Shown one piece after another: positions 1 through 6,012 of a stretch of DNA of 6,821 bases. Under the pieces are notes generated by a model. That model was not told where the DNA came from. It worked only from the letters and a program-made list of their open reading frames with translations, and did no database searches. How positions within the stretch are numbered: the stretch's first letter is position 1; each line of letters begins with the position of its first letter. The stretch is from the NCBI GenBank assembly GCA_947174375.1, contig CAMWIS010000086.1:1-6821 (forward strand), in the 5' to 3' direction. Both the position numbers and the translations under genes were made by a program. The DNA is from an uncultured Bacteroidales bacterium (GTDB lineage: Bacteria > Bacteroidota > Bacteroidia > Bacteroidales > P3).

Positions 1-27
1 TAGTGAAAGGTGAGCAAAGTAGCAAGC

Positions 28-42
28 CAAACCGCAGGTTTG
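28..42. repeat. Short perfect inverted repeat, 6-bp arms
   Basis: CAAACC and GGTTTG flank a 3-base GCA spacer, giving a perfect 6-bp hairpin. No T-tract follows it, so it does not look like a terminator by itself. It lies in a stretch with no convincing gene, upstream of the likely promoter. It may be the 3' end of an upstream transcript or a regulator site; its role is unknown. Confidence 0.4.
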
Positions 43-66
43 AGATTGATACTTTCGAACCGCATC

Positions 67-106
67 CTATCTTGGGGCGTCAGCCCAAAGATAGAAAATT
101 GTTTTT
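67..106 (+). terminator. Possible rho-independent terminator of an upstream gene
   Basis: CTATCTT (67-73) pairs with AAGATAG (88-94). With one bulged A at 87 the stem extends through GGG (74-76) and CCC (84-86), making about 10 bp around a small loop. A T-rich run (TTGTTTTT, 99-106) follows after AAAA, so the T-tract starts about five bases late for a textbook terminator. The window opens with in-frame stops and no gene, which fits the tail of a transcript entering from the left. The T-run overlaps the proposed -33 box of the thi promoter. Alternatively it is a regulatory hairpin. Confidence 0.45.
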
Positions 107-129
107 ACTCCAAATTTGTCTTACATTTG
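99..129 (+). promoter_or_regulatory. Bacteroidetes-type promoter for the thi operon
   Basis: TACATTTG at 122-129 matches the Bacteroidetes -7 consensus TAnnTTTG exactly. A TTG (99-101) lies 20 bases upstream, within the usual spacing for the -33 element. This would place the transcription start near 135-140, just before the TPP aptamer, which is where a riboswitch-led transcript should begin. The call rests on motif match and position only. The motif is short and T-rich sequence is common here, but its placement is good support. Confidence 0.6.
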
Positions 130-135
130 TAGGCT

Positions 136-149
136 TGTTGCATGCAACA
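136..149. repeat. Perfect 14-bp palindrome at the expected transcription start
   Basis: TGTTGCATGCAACA reads identically on both strands. It lies between the -7 box and the 5' side of riboswitch helix P1, so it would straddle or abut the transcription start. As DNA it could be a dimeric-repressor operator. As RNA it could form a 5-bp stem with a CATG loop at the 5' end of the message. Neither role can be established from the sequence. Confidence 0.5.
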
Positions 150-224
150 GAACGGGGGTGCCGGAAGGCTGAGATCAGACCCTTTGAACCTGACGCGGAT
201 AATGCCGCCGCAGGGAGTGTTTCT
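149..224 (+). ncRNA. TPP riboswitch (THI element) aptamer
   Basis: The conserved THI-box blocks occur in order: GGGGTGCC (155-162), GGCTGAGATCA (167-177), ACCC then TTTGAACCTGA (179-193), GGATAATGCC (197-206) and CAGGGA (211-216). P2 is GGGGT (155-159) with ACCCT (179-183). P3 is a minimal GCC-GGAA-GGC hairpin (160-169) capped by a GNRA loop. P5 is GCGG (195-198) with CCGC (205-208) around the pyrophosphate-sensing bulge. P1 is weaker, roughly AGAAC (149-153) with bases 219-224. It directly senses thiamine pyrophosphate and lies upstream of seven thiamine genes. No terminator hairpin with a T-tract follows the aptamer, so control is more likely at translation initiation than by intrinsic termination. 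Confidence 0.96.
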
Positions 225-261
225 TCTCCGTTTTTCCCCCCGCTGGATGGTTAAAATAGGT
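225..261 (+). promoter_or_regulatory. Riboswitch expression platform with C-tract and leader to first start codon
   Basis: This spacer links the aptamer to the first gene. It contains a T-run followed by CCCCCCG (236-242). That C-tract is complementary to CGGGGG (153-158), which forms part of aptamer helices P1/P2, and also to CGGGG (280-284) just inside the first gene. The two pairings cannot form together, so a switch between them is possible. No strong Shine-Dalgarno precedes the start; instead there is an A-rich stretch (TTAAAATAGG), usual for Bacteroidetes. The switching model is inference. Confidence 0.4.
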
Positions 262-921
262 ATGGCTGTGGATAAGGCACGGGGCTTTCAATTTCATTTG
301 ATGGTGGTGACTTCGGAACAGGATTTGCCGGACGAAACGGCGGCCTGGGAAACCTTGCGGGAAGCGGGGCTGACGCATCTGCACCTGCGCAAGCCGCATT
401 GGGACGGGGCGCGGATGGAAGCCTGCCTCGAAAGCCTGTCGCCCGGATTGCGGGCCTGTGTCCGTCTGCACGACCACCACGCCTTGGCGGCGCGCTACCA
501 CGTGGGCGGCCTCCATCTCAACGCGCGGCATCCGTTGCCGCCGCAAGGGTATCGGGGCCCCGTCTCGCGCTCCTGCCATACGCTGGCGGAAGTGGAACGC
601 TATAAAACCGCTTGTGAATACGTGTTCCTGAGCCCGGTTTACGCCAGTATCTCCAAGCAGGGTTATGCGGCGGCCTTTACGCCCGAGACCTTGCGCGAAG
701 CGGCCGAAAGCGGCCTGATAGACGCGCGGGTGGTGGCCATGGGCGGCGTCACGCCCGACAAACTGCCCCCGTTGCAGGCCTTGGGTTTCGGCGGCGCGGC
801 CGTGCTCGGCGCCTTGTGGCAAGCTTATGCGCACGCGGCGGACTTGAACGCGCTGCGGTCGGCCTGGGAGACCTTCAGGCAAGCCGCGGCAAAGATGAAC
901 CCGAACGATGAAGCTCGATAA
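262..921 (+). CDS. tenI: ThiE-like paralogue of the TenI/ThiE2 type, possibly thiazole tautomerase
   Basis: The 219-residue protein has the TIM-barrel pattern of the thiamine-phosphate synthase superfamily: LHLRKP at 40-45, GGLHLN at 82-87, RSCH at 103-106, YVFLSPVYASISKQGY at 120-135, AMGGV at 159-163 and a GFGGAAVLGALW phosphate-loop region at 175-186. HLRKP and SPVxxSISKxGY are typical of TenI/ThiE2-like proteins of Bacteroidetes. B. subtilis TenI converts the ThiG thiazole product to its aromatic carboxylate tautomer. The position where ThiE carries its second Mg-binding Asp (GQED) reads LNARH here, so genuine thiamine-phosphate synthase activity is doubtful, especially with a full ThiE next door. 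The TenI histidine in the GHVFE segment is Pro125. The start at 262 was chosen because the upstream frame runs through the riboswitch; ATG 247 (5 residues longer) and ATG 301 are alternatives. Its end overlaps thiE by 14 bases. Confidence 0.85.
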   Translation: MAVDKARGFQFHLMVVTSEQDLPDETAAWETLREAGLTHLHLRKPHWDGARMEACLESLSPGLRACVRLHDHHALAARYHVGGLHLNARHPLPPQGYRGPVSRSCHTLAEVERYKTACEYVFLSPVYASISKQGYAAAFTPETLREAAESGLIDARVVAMGGVTPDKLPPLQALGFGGAAVLGALWQAYAHAADLNALRSAWETFRQAAAKMNPNDEAR

Positions 922-1552
922 CGATATGGATGGAATGGTTTTGCCGACCTTGCAGTTCATCACGCACGGCGAGGTCGTGGCTTCGGCCAAAATGGCCTTG
1001 GAGGCCGGCGTCAAATGGGTGCAGTTCCGCTGCAAGCAGGCCGAATCCACGCAGGATTTGCTGGAAAAGGCCTGGGCGGTGCGTTGCCTGTGTCACGAAT
1101 ACGGCGCGATGATGTCGGTGGACGACTATGTGTATCTGGTGGATGAATGCAAGGCCGAGGCCCTGCATCTGGGCAAGGAGGATATGCCGATAGCGGAGGC
1201 GCGGCGCATCGTGGGGCCGGACGTCCTCATCGGCGGTACGGCGCACAATATGGAGGAAATCCGCGCCGTGGCGGCCGCCGGCGCCGACTATATCGGGCTG
1301 GGGCCGTTCCGCTATACGGCCACGAAAGAGAAACTGGCGCCGCTCCTGGGCGTGGACGGTTACCGCACGCTTTTGGCGCAGTGTAAGGCGGAGGGCATCA
1401 CGCTGCCGATATACGGCATAGGCGGCATCTTGCCGGCCGACGCCGAGGCCTTGCGCGGTACGGGGCTTTACGGTTTGGCCGTCAGCGGCGCGCTGTTGCA
1501 GGCCAAGGACGCCGCCGAGGCGAAAGAGGCCGTCCGCCGGCTGACCTTTTAA
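908..1552 (+). CDS. thiE: Thiamine-phosphate synthase ThiE
   Basis: This enzyme joins HMP-pyrophosphate to thiazole (carboxylate) phosphate to form thiamine phosphate in the cytoplasm. The 214-residue length matches the family. Motifs in order are LQFITHG (15-21), VQFRCK (38-43, the pyrophosphate-binding QxR.K strand), DD at 72-73, HLGKEDMP (87-94, carrying the second Mg-ligand Asp), GGTAHN (109-114), YIGLGPFRYTATKEKLAPLLG (128-148, the thiazole-phosphate T.TK loop), YGIGGI (169-174) and LAVSGAL (190-196). The usual Asn-Asp Mg motif reads Asp-Asp, a conservative change. The GPFR.T.TK..L.P.LG form is the one common in Bacteroidetes. The start overlaps the previous gene by 14 bases, suggesting translational coupling; in-frame ATGs at 926 and 935 are shorter alternatives. 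It is the more complete of the two ThiE-fold proteins here, so it is taken as the catalytic synthase. Confidence 0.95.
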   Translation: MKLDNDMDGMVLPTLQFITHGEVVASAKMALEAGVKWVQFRCKQAESTQDLLEKAWAVRCLCHEYGAMMSVDDYVYLVDECKAEALHLGKEDMPIAEARRIVGPDVLIGGTAHNMEEIRAVAAAGADYIGLGPFRYTATKEKLAPLLGVDGYRTLLAQCKAEGITLPIYGIGGILPADAEALRGTGLYGLAVSGALLQAKDAAEAKEAVRRLTF

Positions 1553-1580
1553 GATAGAAGTATATAAAAACATCAACGAT

Positions 1581-2351
1581 ATGCAGACATTAAAGATTGC
1601 CGATCGGGAGTTTCATTCCCGTCTGTTCCTCGGAACCGGCAAATTCAGTTCCAATCAGGTGATGGCCGACGCCATCGCGGCTTCCGGCACGGAAATGGTG
1701 ACGGCCGCCCTCAAACGCATCGACAGCCAGCAGGGTCAAGACGACGATATGTTGCGCCATATCTTGCGCGACAACCTGTGTTTCTTGCCCAACACGTCGG
1801 GCGCGCGCACGGCCGAAGAAGCCGTTTTCGCGGCCGAGTTGGCGCGTGAGGCCTTCGGCACGAACTGGCTCAAGCTCGAAATCCATCCCGACCCCAAATA
1901 CCTGTTGCCGGATCCGGTTCAGACGCTGAAAGCCACGGAGATTTTGGTTAAGAAAGGTTTCAACGTATTGCCGTATATCCAGGCCGACCCCGTGCTCTGC
2001 AAACTGTTGGAGGAAGCAGGTGCGGCCACGGTCATGCCGTTGGCGGCGCCCATCGGCACGAACAAGGGCATCCGTCAGAAAGATATGCTGGAAATCATCA
2101 TCGCCCAAAGCCGGGTGCCGGTGGTGGTGGACGCCGGAATCGGCGCGCCCTCCCATGCGGCCCAGGCCATGGAGATGGGGGCTGATGCCGTCTTGGTGAA
2201 TACGGCCGTGGCCGTGGCCGGCGATCCGGTCATGATGGCCAAGGCGTTCAAGGCCGCCGTAGAGGCCGGCCGCATGGCGTTCGAAGCCCGTATCGCGCGT
2301 CCGCAGGACGTGGCCGAAGCCAGCAGCCCGTTGACCGCCTTCCTGGGATAA
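1581..2351 (+). CDS. thiG: Thiazole synthase ThiG
   Basis: ThiG forms the thiazole phosphate ring of thiamine from 1-deoxyxylulose 5-phosphate, dehydroglycine supplied by ThiH, and sulfur from ThiS-thiocarboxylate. The 256 residues cover the whole family. Visible motifs are SRLFLGTGKF (13-22), the NTSGARTAEEAV block (71-82), WLKLEI with Lys98 as the Schiff-base lysine (equivalent to B. subtilis Lys96), LLPDPVQTLKATE, VMPLAAPIGTNKGI, VPVVVDAGIGAPSHAAQAMEMGADAVL and the C-terminal VEAGRMAFEARI with ASSP near the end. The ATG is preceded by an A/T-rich 28-base gap after thiE. Nothing looks broken. ThiG normally works with both ThiS and ThiH; thiH lies two genes downstream, but no thiS is visible. 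Confidence 0.97.
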   Translation: MQTLKIADREFHSRLFLGTGKFSSNQVMADAIAASGTEMVTAALKRIDSQQGQDDDMLRHILRDNLCFLPNTSGARTAEEAVFAAELAREAFGTNWLKLEIHPDPKYLLPDPVQTLKATEILVKKGFNVLPYIQADPVLCKLLEEAGAATVMPLAAPIGTNKGIRQKDMLEIIIAQSRVPVVVDAGIGAPSHAAQAMEMGADAVLVNTAVAVAGDPVMMAKAFKAAVEAGRMAFEARIARPQDVAEASSPLTAFLG

Positions 2352-2384
2352 CCATTAACGAATAAAGACCATATCCATAAAGAC

Positions 2385-4094
2385 ATGAAAGAAGAAATCA
2401 TTTCCCGCAAACCGTTTCCGGGTTCGGAAAAAATCTACATAAAGGGCGAGATGTTCCCGATCGAGGTGCCGATGCGCAAGATCAACCTCGTCGATACCGT
2501 CGATATCGTGGACGGACAGCGTGTGGCCACGCCCAACGCGCCGGTCTATGTCTATGACACGAGCGGCCCTTATACCGACCCCAAGGCGGACATCAACCTT
2601 GAAAAAGGCCTGCCCGATATCCGGACGCCGTGGCTGGAACGCCGGGGCGACACCGAAATCCTGCCCGGGCTGAGCTCCGAATACGGGCGCGCCCGTCGCA
2701 ACGACCCGGCCTTGGCCAGCCTGCGGTTCGAGCACATCCGTCTGCCGCGTAAGGCCAAGGCCGGCCGCGGCGTGACGCAGATGTACTACGCCCGGCAGGG
2801 CGTCATCACGGAAGAGATGGAGTATGTGGCCATCCGCGAGAACCAGAACGCGCAGGCCGCCGGCTATAAAACGCACATCACGCCCGAATTCGTGCGGGCG
2901 GAAATCGCCGCGGGGCGCGCCATCATCCCGGCCAACATCAATCATGTGGAATGCGAACCGATGATTATCGGCCGCAACTTCCTGACCAAAATCAATACGA
3001 ACATCGGCAATTCGGCCACCTCGTCCTCGATTGACGAGGAGGTGGAGAAGGCCGTTTGGAGTTGCCGCTGGGGCGGTGACACGCTTATGGATTTGTCCAC
3101 GGGCGCGCATATCCACGAGACGCGCGAATGGATTATCCGCAACTGTCCCGTACCCGTGGGCACGGTGCCCATCTACCAGGCGTTGGAGAAAGTGAACGGC
3201 GTGGCCGAAGACCTGACGTGGGAGATTTTCCGCGACACGCTCATCGAGCAGTGCGAACAGGGCGTGGACTACTTTACGATTCACGCCGGGCTGTTGCGCG
3301 AACACCTGCCGTTCGCGGCCAAGCGTCTGACGGGCATCGTCTCGCGCGGCGGTTCGATTATGGCCAAATGGATGGCGGCGCACAAGCGGCAGAGTTTCCT
3401 CTACGAGCATTTCGACGAAATCTGCGATTTGGTGGCGCAGTACGATACGGGGCTGTCGCTCGGCGATGGCCTGCGTCCGGGTAGCGGCCACGACGCCAAC
3501 GACGCCGCCCAGTTCGGCGAGTTGGAGACCATCGGCCAGCTGGCGCAGCGGGCTTGGAAAAAGCACGTACAGGTCATGATAGAAGGGCCGGGGCACGTGC
3601 CGATGCACAAAATCAAGGAGAATATGGACAAGCAGTTGGTGGACTGCAAGGAGGCGCCTTTCTATACGCTGGGCCCCATCGTCACCGACATCGCGCCGGC
3701 CTACGACCATATCACGTCGGCCATCGGCGCGGCCATGATAGGCTGGTACGGCACGGCCATGCTGTGCTACGTAACGCCTAAGGAACACTTGGGCTTGCCC
3801 GACCGCGACGATGTGCGCGAGGGCATCATCACGTTCAAGATAGCCGCCCACGCCGCCGACTTGGCCAAACAGCATCCGGGCGCGGAAATCCGCGACTACG
3901 CGATGAGCAAGGCCCGCTATGAATTCCGCTGGAAAGACCAGTTCAACCTGGCCTTGGATCCGGAAAAGGCGTTGGCGTTCTTCCGCTCGCGCGAAGGGGC
4001 GAACGAGGAGGGTTCCAAGTTCTGCACGATGTGCGGCCCGCATTTCTGCGCGATGCGGATTTCAAAGGATACGACGAGTTGTTTAAATCAGTAA
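2385..4094 (+). CDS. thiC: Phosphomethylpyrimidine synthase ThiC
   Basis: ThiC is a non-canonical radical SAM enzyme that rearranges aminoimidazole ribotide into HMP-phosphate, the pyrimidine half of thiamine. The 569-residue protein is close to the Bacteroidetes form and lacks the longer N-terminus of E. coli ThiC (about 630). It carries GRNFLTKINTNIGNSA, the WGGDTLMDLSTG segment, a GPGHVPMH metal-histidine region (401-408), PAYDHITSAIG (about 438-448), CYVTPKEHLGLP, and the C-terminal cluster motif CTMCGPHFC (Cys547, Cys550, Cys555; CX2CX4C) that holds the SAM-binding [4Fe-4S] cluster. A 33-base A/T-rich gap separates it from thiG, and only 3 bases separate its stop from thiH. No key residue is missing. 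Confidence 0.98.
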   Translation: MKEEIISRKPFPGSEKIYIKGEMFPIEVPMRKINLVDTVDIVDGQRVATPNAPVYVYDTSGPYTDPKADINLEKGLPDIRTPWLERRGDTEILPGLSSEYGRARRNDPALASLRFEHIRLPRKAKAGRGVTQMYYARQGVITEEMEYVAIRENQNAQAAGYKTHITPEFVRAEIAAGRAIIPANINHVECEPMIIGRNFLTKINTNIGNSATSSSIDEEVEKAVWSCRWGGDTLMDLSTGAHIHETREWIIRNCPVPVGTVPIYQALEKVNGVAEDLTWEIFRDTLIEQCEQGVDYFTIHAGLLREHLPFAAKRLTGIVSRGGSIMAKWMAAHKRQSFLYEHFDEICDLVAQYDTGLSLGDGLRPGSGHDANDAAQFGELETIGQLAQRAWKKHVQVMIEGPGHVPMHKIKENMDKQLVDCKEAPFYTLGPIVTDIAPAYDHITSAIGAAMIGWYGTAMLCYVTPKEHLGLPDRDDVREGIITFKIAAHAADLAKQHPGAEIRDYAMSKARYEFRWKDQFNLALDPEKALAFFRSREGANEEGSKFCTMCGPHFCAMRISKDTTSCLNQ

Positions 4095-4097
4095 GCC

Positions 4098-5231
4098 ATG
4101 TTGTTTTCGGAAGTCATCAGACAATATGATTGGGCGGAGATGGGGGCGGAAATCGCCGCCAAGACGGCCGCCGATGTGGAGATAGCGTTGGGGCAGGCCG
4201 CCCGGGGCCGCATGACGATAGAGGATTTCAAGGCCTTGGTGTCGCCGGCCGCGGCCGCGCCCGCCTATTTGGAGCGTATGGCGGCCTTGAGCCGCGAAGT
4301 GACGCAGAAACGCTTCGGCAAGACGATACAGTTCTATATACCGCTGTATCTGAGCAACGAATGCACGAACCACTGCATCTACTGCGGCTTCAACCACGAA
4401 AATAAGTTCAGCCGCGTGACGCTCAGCGACGCCCAGATTATGGAAGAAGCCGAGGTGCTGAAGCGGATGGGCTACGAACATCTGCTGCTCTTGACGGGCG
4501 AGTCGCCGCGCAAGGTGGGCGTGGATTATATCGAACACGCGATGCAGTTGCTCTCGCCGCATTTCGCGCAACTCTCGCTCGAGGTGTTCCCGATGGATAC
4601 CGACGAGTACGCGCGTCTGTGCCAGTCGGGTCTGCACGCCGTCTATGTCTATCAGGAGACCTATCACGAGAAACGCTACGGTTTCTATCATCCGGCCGGC
4701 AAAAAGGCCGATTTCGCGTGGCGTGTGAACAGTCAAGACCGCCTGGGCATGGCGCAGGTGCATAAAATCGGCCTCGGCGCCTTGCTGGGCTTGGAAGACT
4801 GGCGCACGGAAGCCTATGCGATGGCCATGCACCTGCGCCATTTGCAGAAACATTACTGGCGTTCCAAATATGCGATTGCGTTTCCGCGTATGCGGCCGCA
4901 TGCGGGCGGTTACGAGCCCGACTATCCTTTGACCGACAAGGAGTTCGTACAGATGATATGGGCGTTCCGTTTGTTTGACCCGGATTTGGAAATGTCGATG
5001 ACCACGCGCGAGAGTCCCGAATTCCGCAACCACATGGTTTCGTTGGGCATTACGTCCATCAGCGCGGGCTCCAAGACCGATCCGGGCGGCTACAGCCATC
5101 CGGGTACGGAGACGGCGCAGTTCGACGTCAACGACGACCGTTCGCCCGTGGAGATGAAACGGATGGTGGAGGCGCAGGGCTACGAGGTGGTTTGGAAAGA
5201 CTGGGACCGCGTATATGATTTCGGACGATAG
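4098..5231 (+). CDS. thiH: 2-iminoacetate (dehydroglycine) synthase ThiH, radical SAM
   Basis: ThiH splits tyrosine by radical SAM chemistry into p-cresol and dehydroglycine, which ThiG uses to build the thiazole. The 377-residue length equals that of E. coli ThiH. The radical SAM cluster motif is Cys89, Cys93 and Cys96 within NECTNHCIYCGF (CX3CX2C). LLLTGESP and the later AFPRMRPHAGGY, TTRESPEFRNH, GITSISAGSKTDPGGY and GYEVVWKDWDRVYDF segments are characteristic ThiH blocks. The gene starts 3 bases after thiC and overlaps the next gene by 17 bases, so the two are probably translationally coupled. Use of ThiH rather than ThiO points to an anaerobic or microaerobic host. Confidence 0.97.
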   Translation: MLFSEVIRQYDWAEMGAEIAAKTAADVEIALGQAARGRMTIEDFKALVSPAAAAPAYLERMAALSREVTQKRFGKTIQFYIPLYLSNECTNHCIYCGFNHENKFSRVTLSDAQIMEEAEVLKRMGYEHLLLLTGESPRKVGVDYIEHAMQLLSPHFAQLSLEVFPMDTDEYARLCQSGLHAVYVYQETYHEKRYGFYHPAGKKADFAWRVNSQDRLGMAQVHKIGLGALLGLEDWRTEAYAMAMHLRHLQKHYWRSKYAIAFPRMRPHAGGYEPDYPLTDKEFVQMIWAFRLFDPDLEMSMTTRESPEFRNHMVSLGITSISAGSKTDPGGYSHPGTETAQFDVNDDRSPVEMKRMVEAQGYEVVWKDWDRVYDFGR

Positions 5232-6000
5232 ACTGACGGCGGCGGAATGGCGCCGTTATGCGCGTCAGACCTGTTTGCCGGAAATAGGCGAGCAGGGGCA
5301 GGAAGCCTGGAAACGCGCGCGCGTCCTGATTGTGGGCGTGGGCGGTTTGGGCTCGGTGTCGGCCAGGTATCTGTGTGCCGCGGGCGTCGGCCATCTGCGG
5401 CTCGTGGATCCGGATGTGGTGAGCGAAAGCAATCTGCAACGGCAGGTGCTGTACGAACAGGCGGAAATCGGGCGCTCCAAGGCGGAATGCGCCGCCGCGC
5501 GCCTAAGGGCGTTGAATCCGTATGCCGACATAGAGGCGCACGCGGTGGCGTTCAATCGCGGCAACGCCTTGGCCTTGGCCGAGGGCTGCGACCTTTTGGT
5601 GGATGGCACGGACGGCCAGGCGGTGCGCTATCTGCTCGACAGCGTGAGTGTGGGTCTGGGCATCCCGTATGTCTATGCCGCGATTGCGGACTTTGAGGGA
5701 CAGGTGGCGGTGTGGAATACGTCGCCGGACGCGCCGGTCTATCGGGATTTGTTTCCGGAAGACGAAACGCCCGAACAGCCGGCGCCGCCCGGCGTCATCG
5801 GCCCGTTGCCGGGGGTGGCGGCGGCCTGGCAGACCTGGGAAGCCTTGGCCTGCCTTTGTGGGGCGCGGCGGCGCGCGGCGGGCGACTTGCTGTGCTTTGA
5901 CCTGCTCGGCGGTGCGCAATACCGGGTGCAGGTGCCGGCCGACCCCAAGCGGCGCGCCGAGGCCGAAGCCGATTTCGCGTGCCTGAAAGCCGGCCATTGA
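5215..6000 (+). CDS. thiF: ThiF/MoeB/HesA-family adenylyltransferase, zinc-cysteine-less
   Basis: This E1-like enzyme is expected to adenylate the C-terminal glycine of the sulfur carrier ThiS using ATP. The 261-residue protein has RYARQTCLPEIG (14-25, the conserved Arg segment), the Rossmann nucleotide loop GVGGLG (41-46), D-x-D-VVSESNLQRQ (65-77), a GRSK lysine (89) and VDGTDG (129-134) holding the Mg-ligand Asp. These argue for intact ATP binding and adenylation. In contrast, the segment that reads CYRC in E. coli ThiF is VYRD (175-178), the C-terminal CPVC pair is absent, and the position of the ThiS-linked persulfide cysteine (Cys184 in E. coli) is Pro/Ala (189-190, before GVIGP). It is therefore probably a zinc-free, adenylation-only member. 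The start overlaps thiH by 17 bases. Assignment to thiamine rests on context; a MoeB-like role is possible. Confidence 0.88.
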   Translation: MISDDRLTAAEWRRYARQTCLPEIGEQGQEAWKRARVLIVGVGGLGSVSARYLCAAGVGHLRLVDPDVVSESNLQRQVLYEQAEIGRSKAECAAARLRALNPYADIEAHAVAFNRGNALALAEGCDLLVDGTDGQAVRYLLDSVSVGLGIPYVYAAIADFEGQVAVWNTSPDAPVYRDLFPEDETPEQPAPPGVIGPLPGVAAAWQTWEALACLCGARRRAAGDLLCFDLLGGAQYRVQVPADPKRRAEAEADFACLKAGH

Positions 6001-6012
6001 ATGTAGAAAACC

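Noticed and set aside
160..169. Very short P3 helix in the TPP aptamer
   Set aside because: P3 length varies widely among TPP riboswitches and minimal P3 hairpins are common, so this is not unusual.
3..254. 83-codon open frame across the leader
   Set aside because: It runs through the hairpins, promoter and TPP aptamer, whose RNA motifs explain the sequence. It does not resemble ThiS (no ubiquitin-like pattern and no Gly-Gly C-terminus).
142..261. N-terminal extension of the TenI-like gene to ATG 142
   Set aside because: The extra 40 residues are translated riboswitch sequence with no homology to the family. The start at 262 (or 247) gives a normal length.
908..1552. Asn-to-Asp change in the ThiE Mg-binding motif as a sign of lost activity
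   Set aside because: The metal-ligand Asp is kept, the neighbouring change is conservative, and all other substrate-binding motifs are present.
2355..4043. Open frame of 562 codons on the minus strand, antisense to thiC
   Set aside because: The + strand carries an unmistakable ThiC. The antisense frame is a by-product of GC-rich codon use, its protein is Arg/His/Val-rich with no recognisable family motif, and there is no promoter evidence.
4083..5099. Open frame of 338 codons on the minus strand, antisense to thiH
   Set aside because: It mirrors ThiH codons and no domain motif is seen. ThiH on the + strand is full length with its cluster motif.
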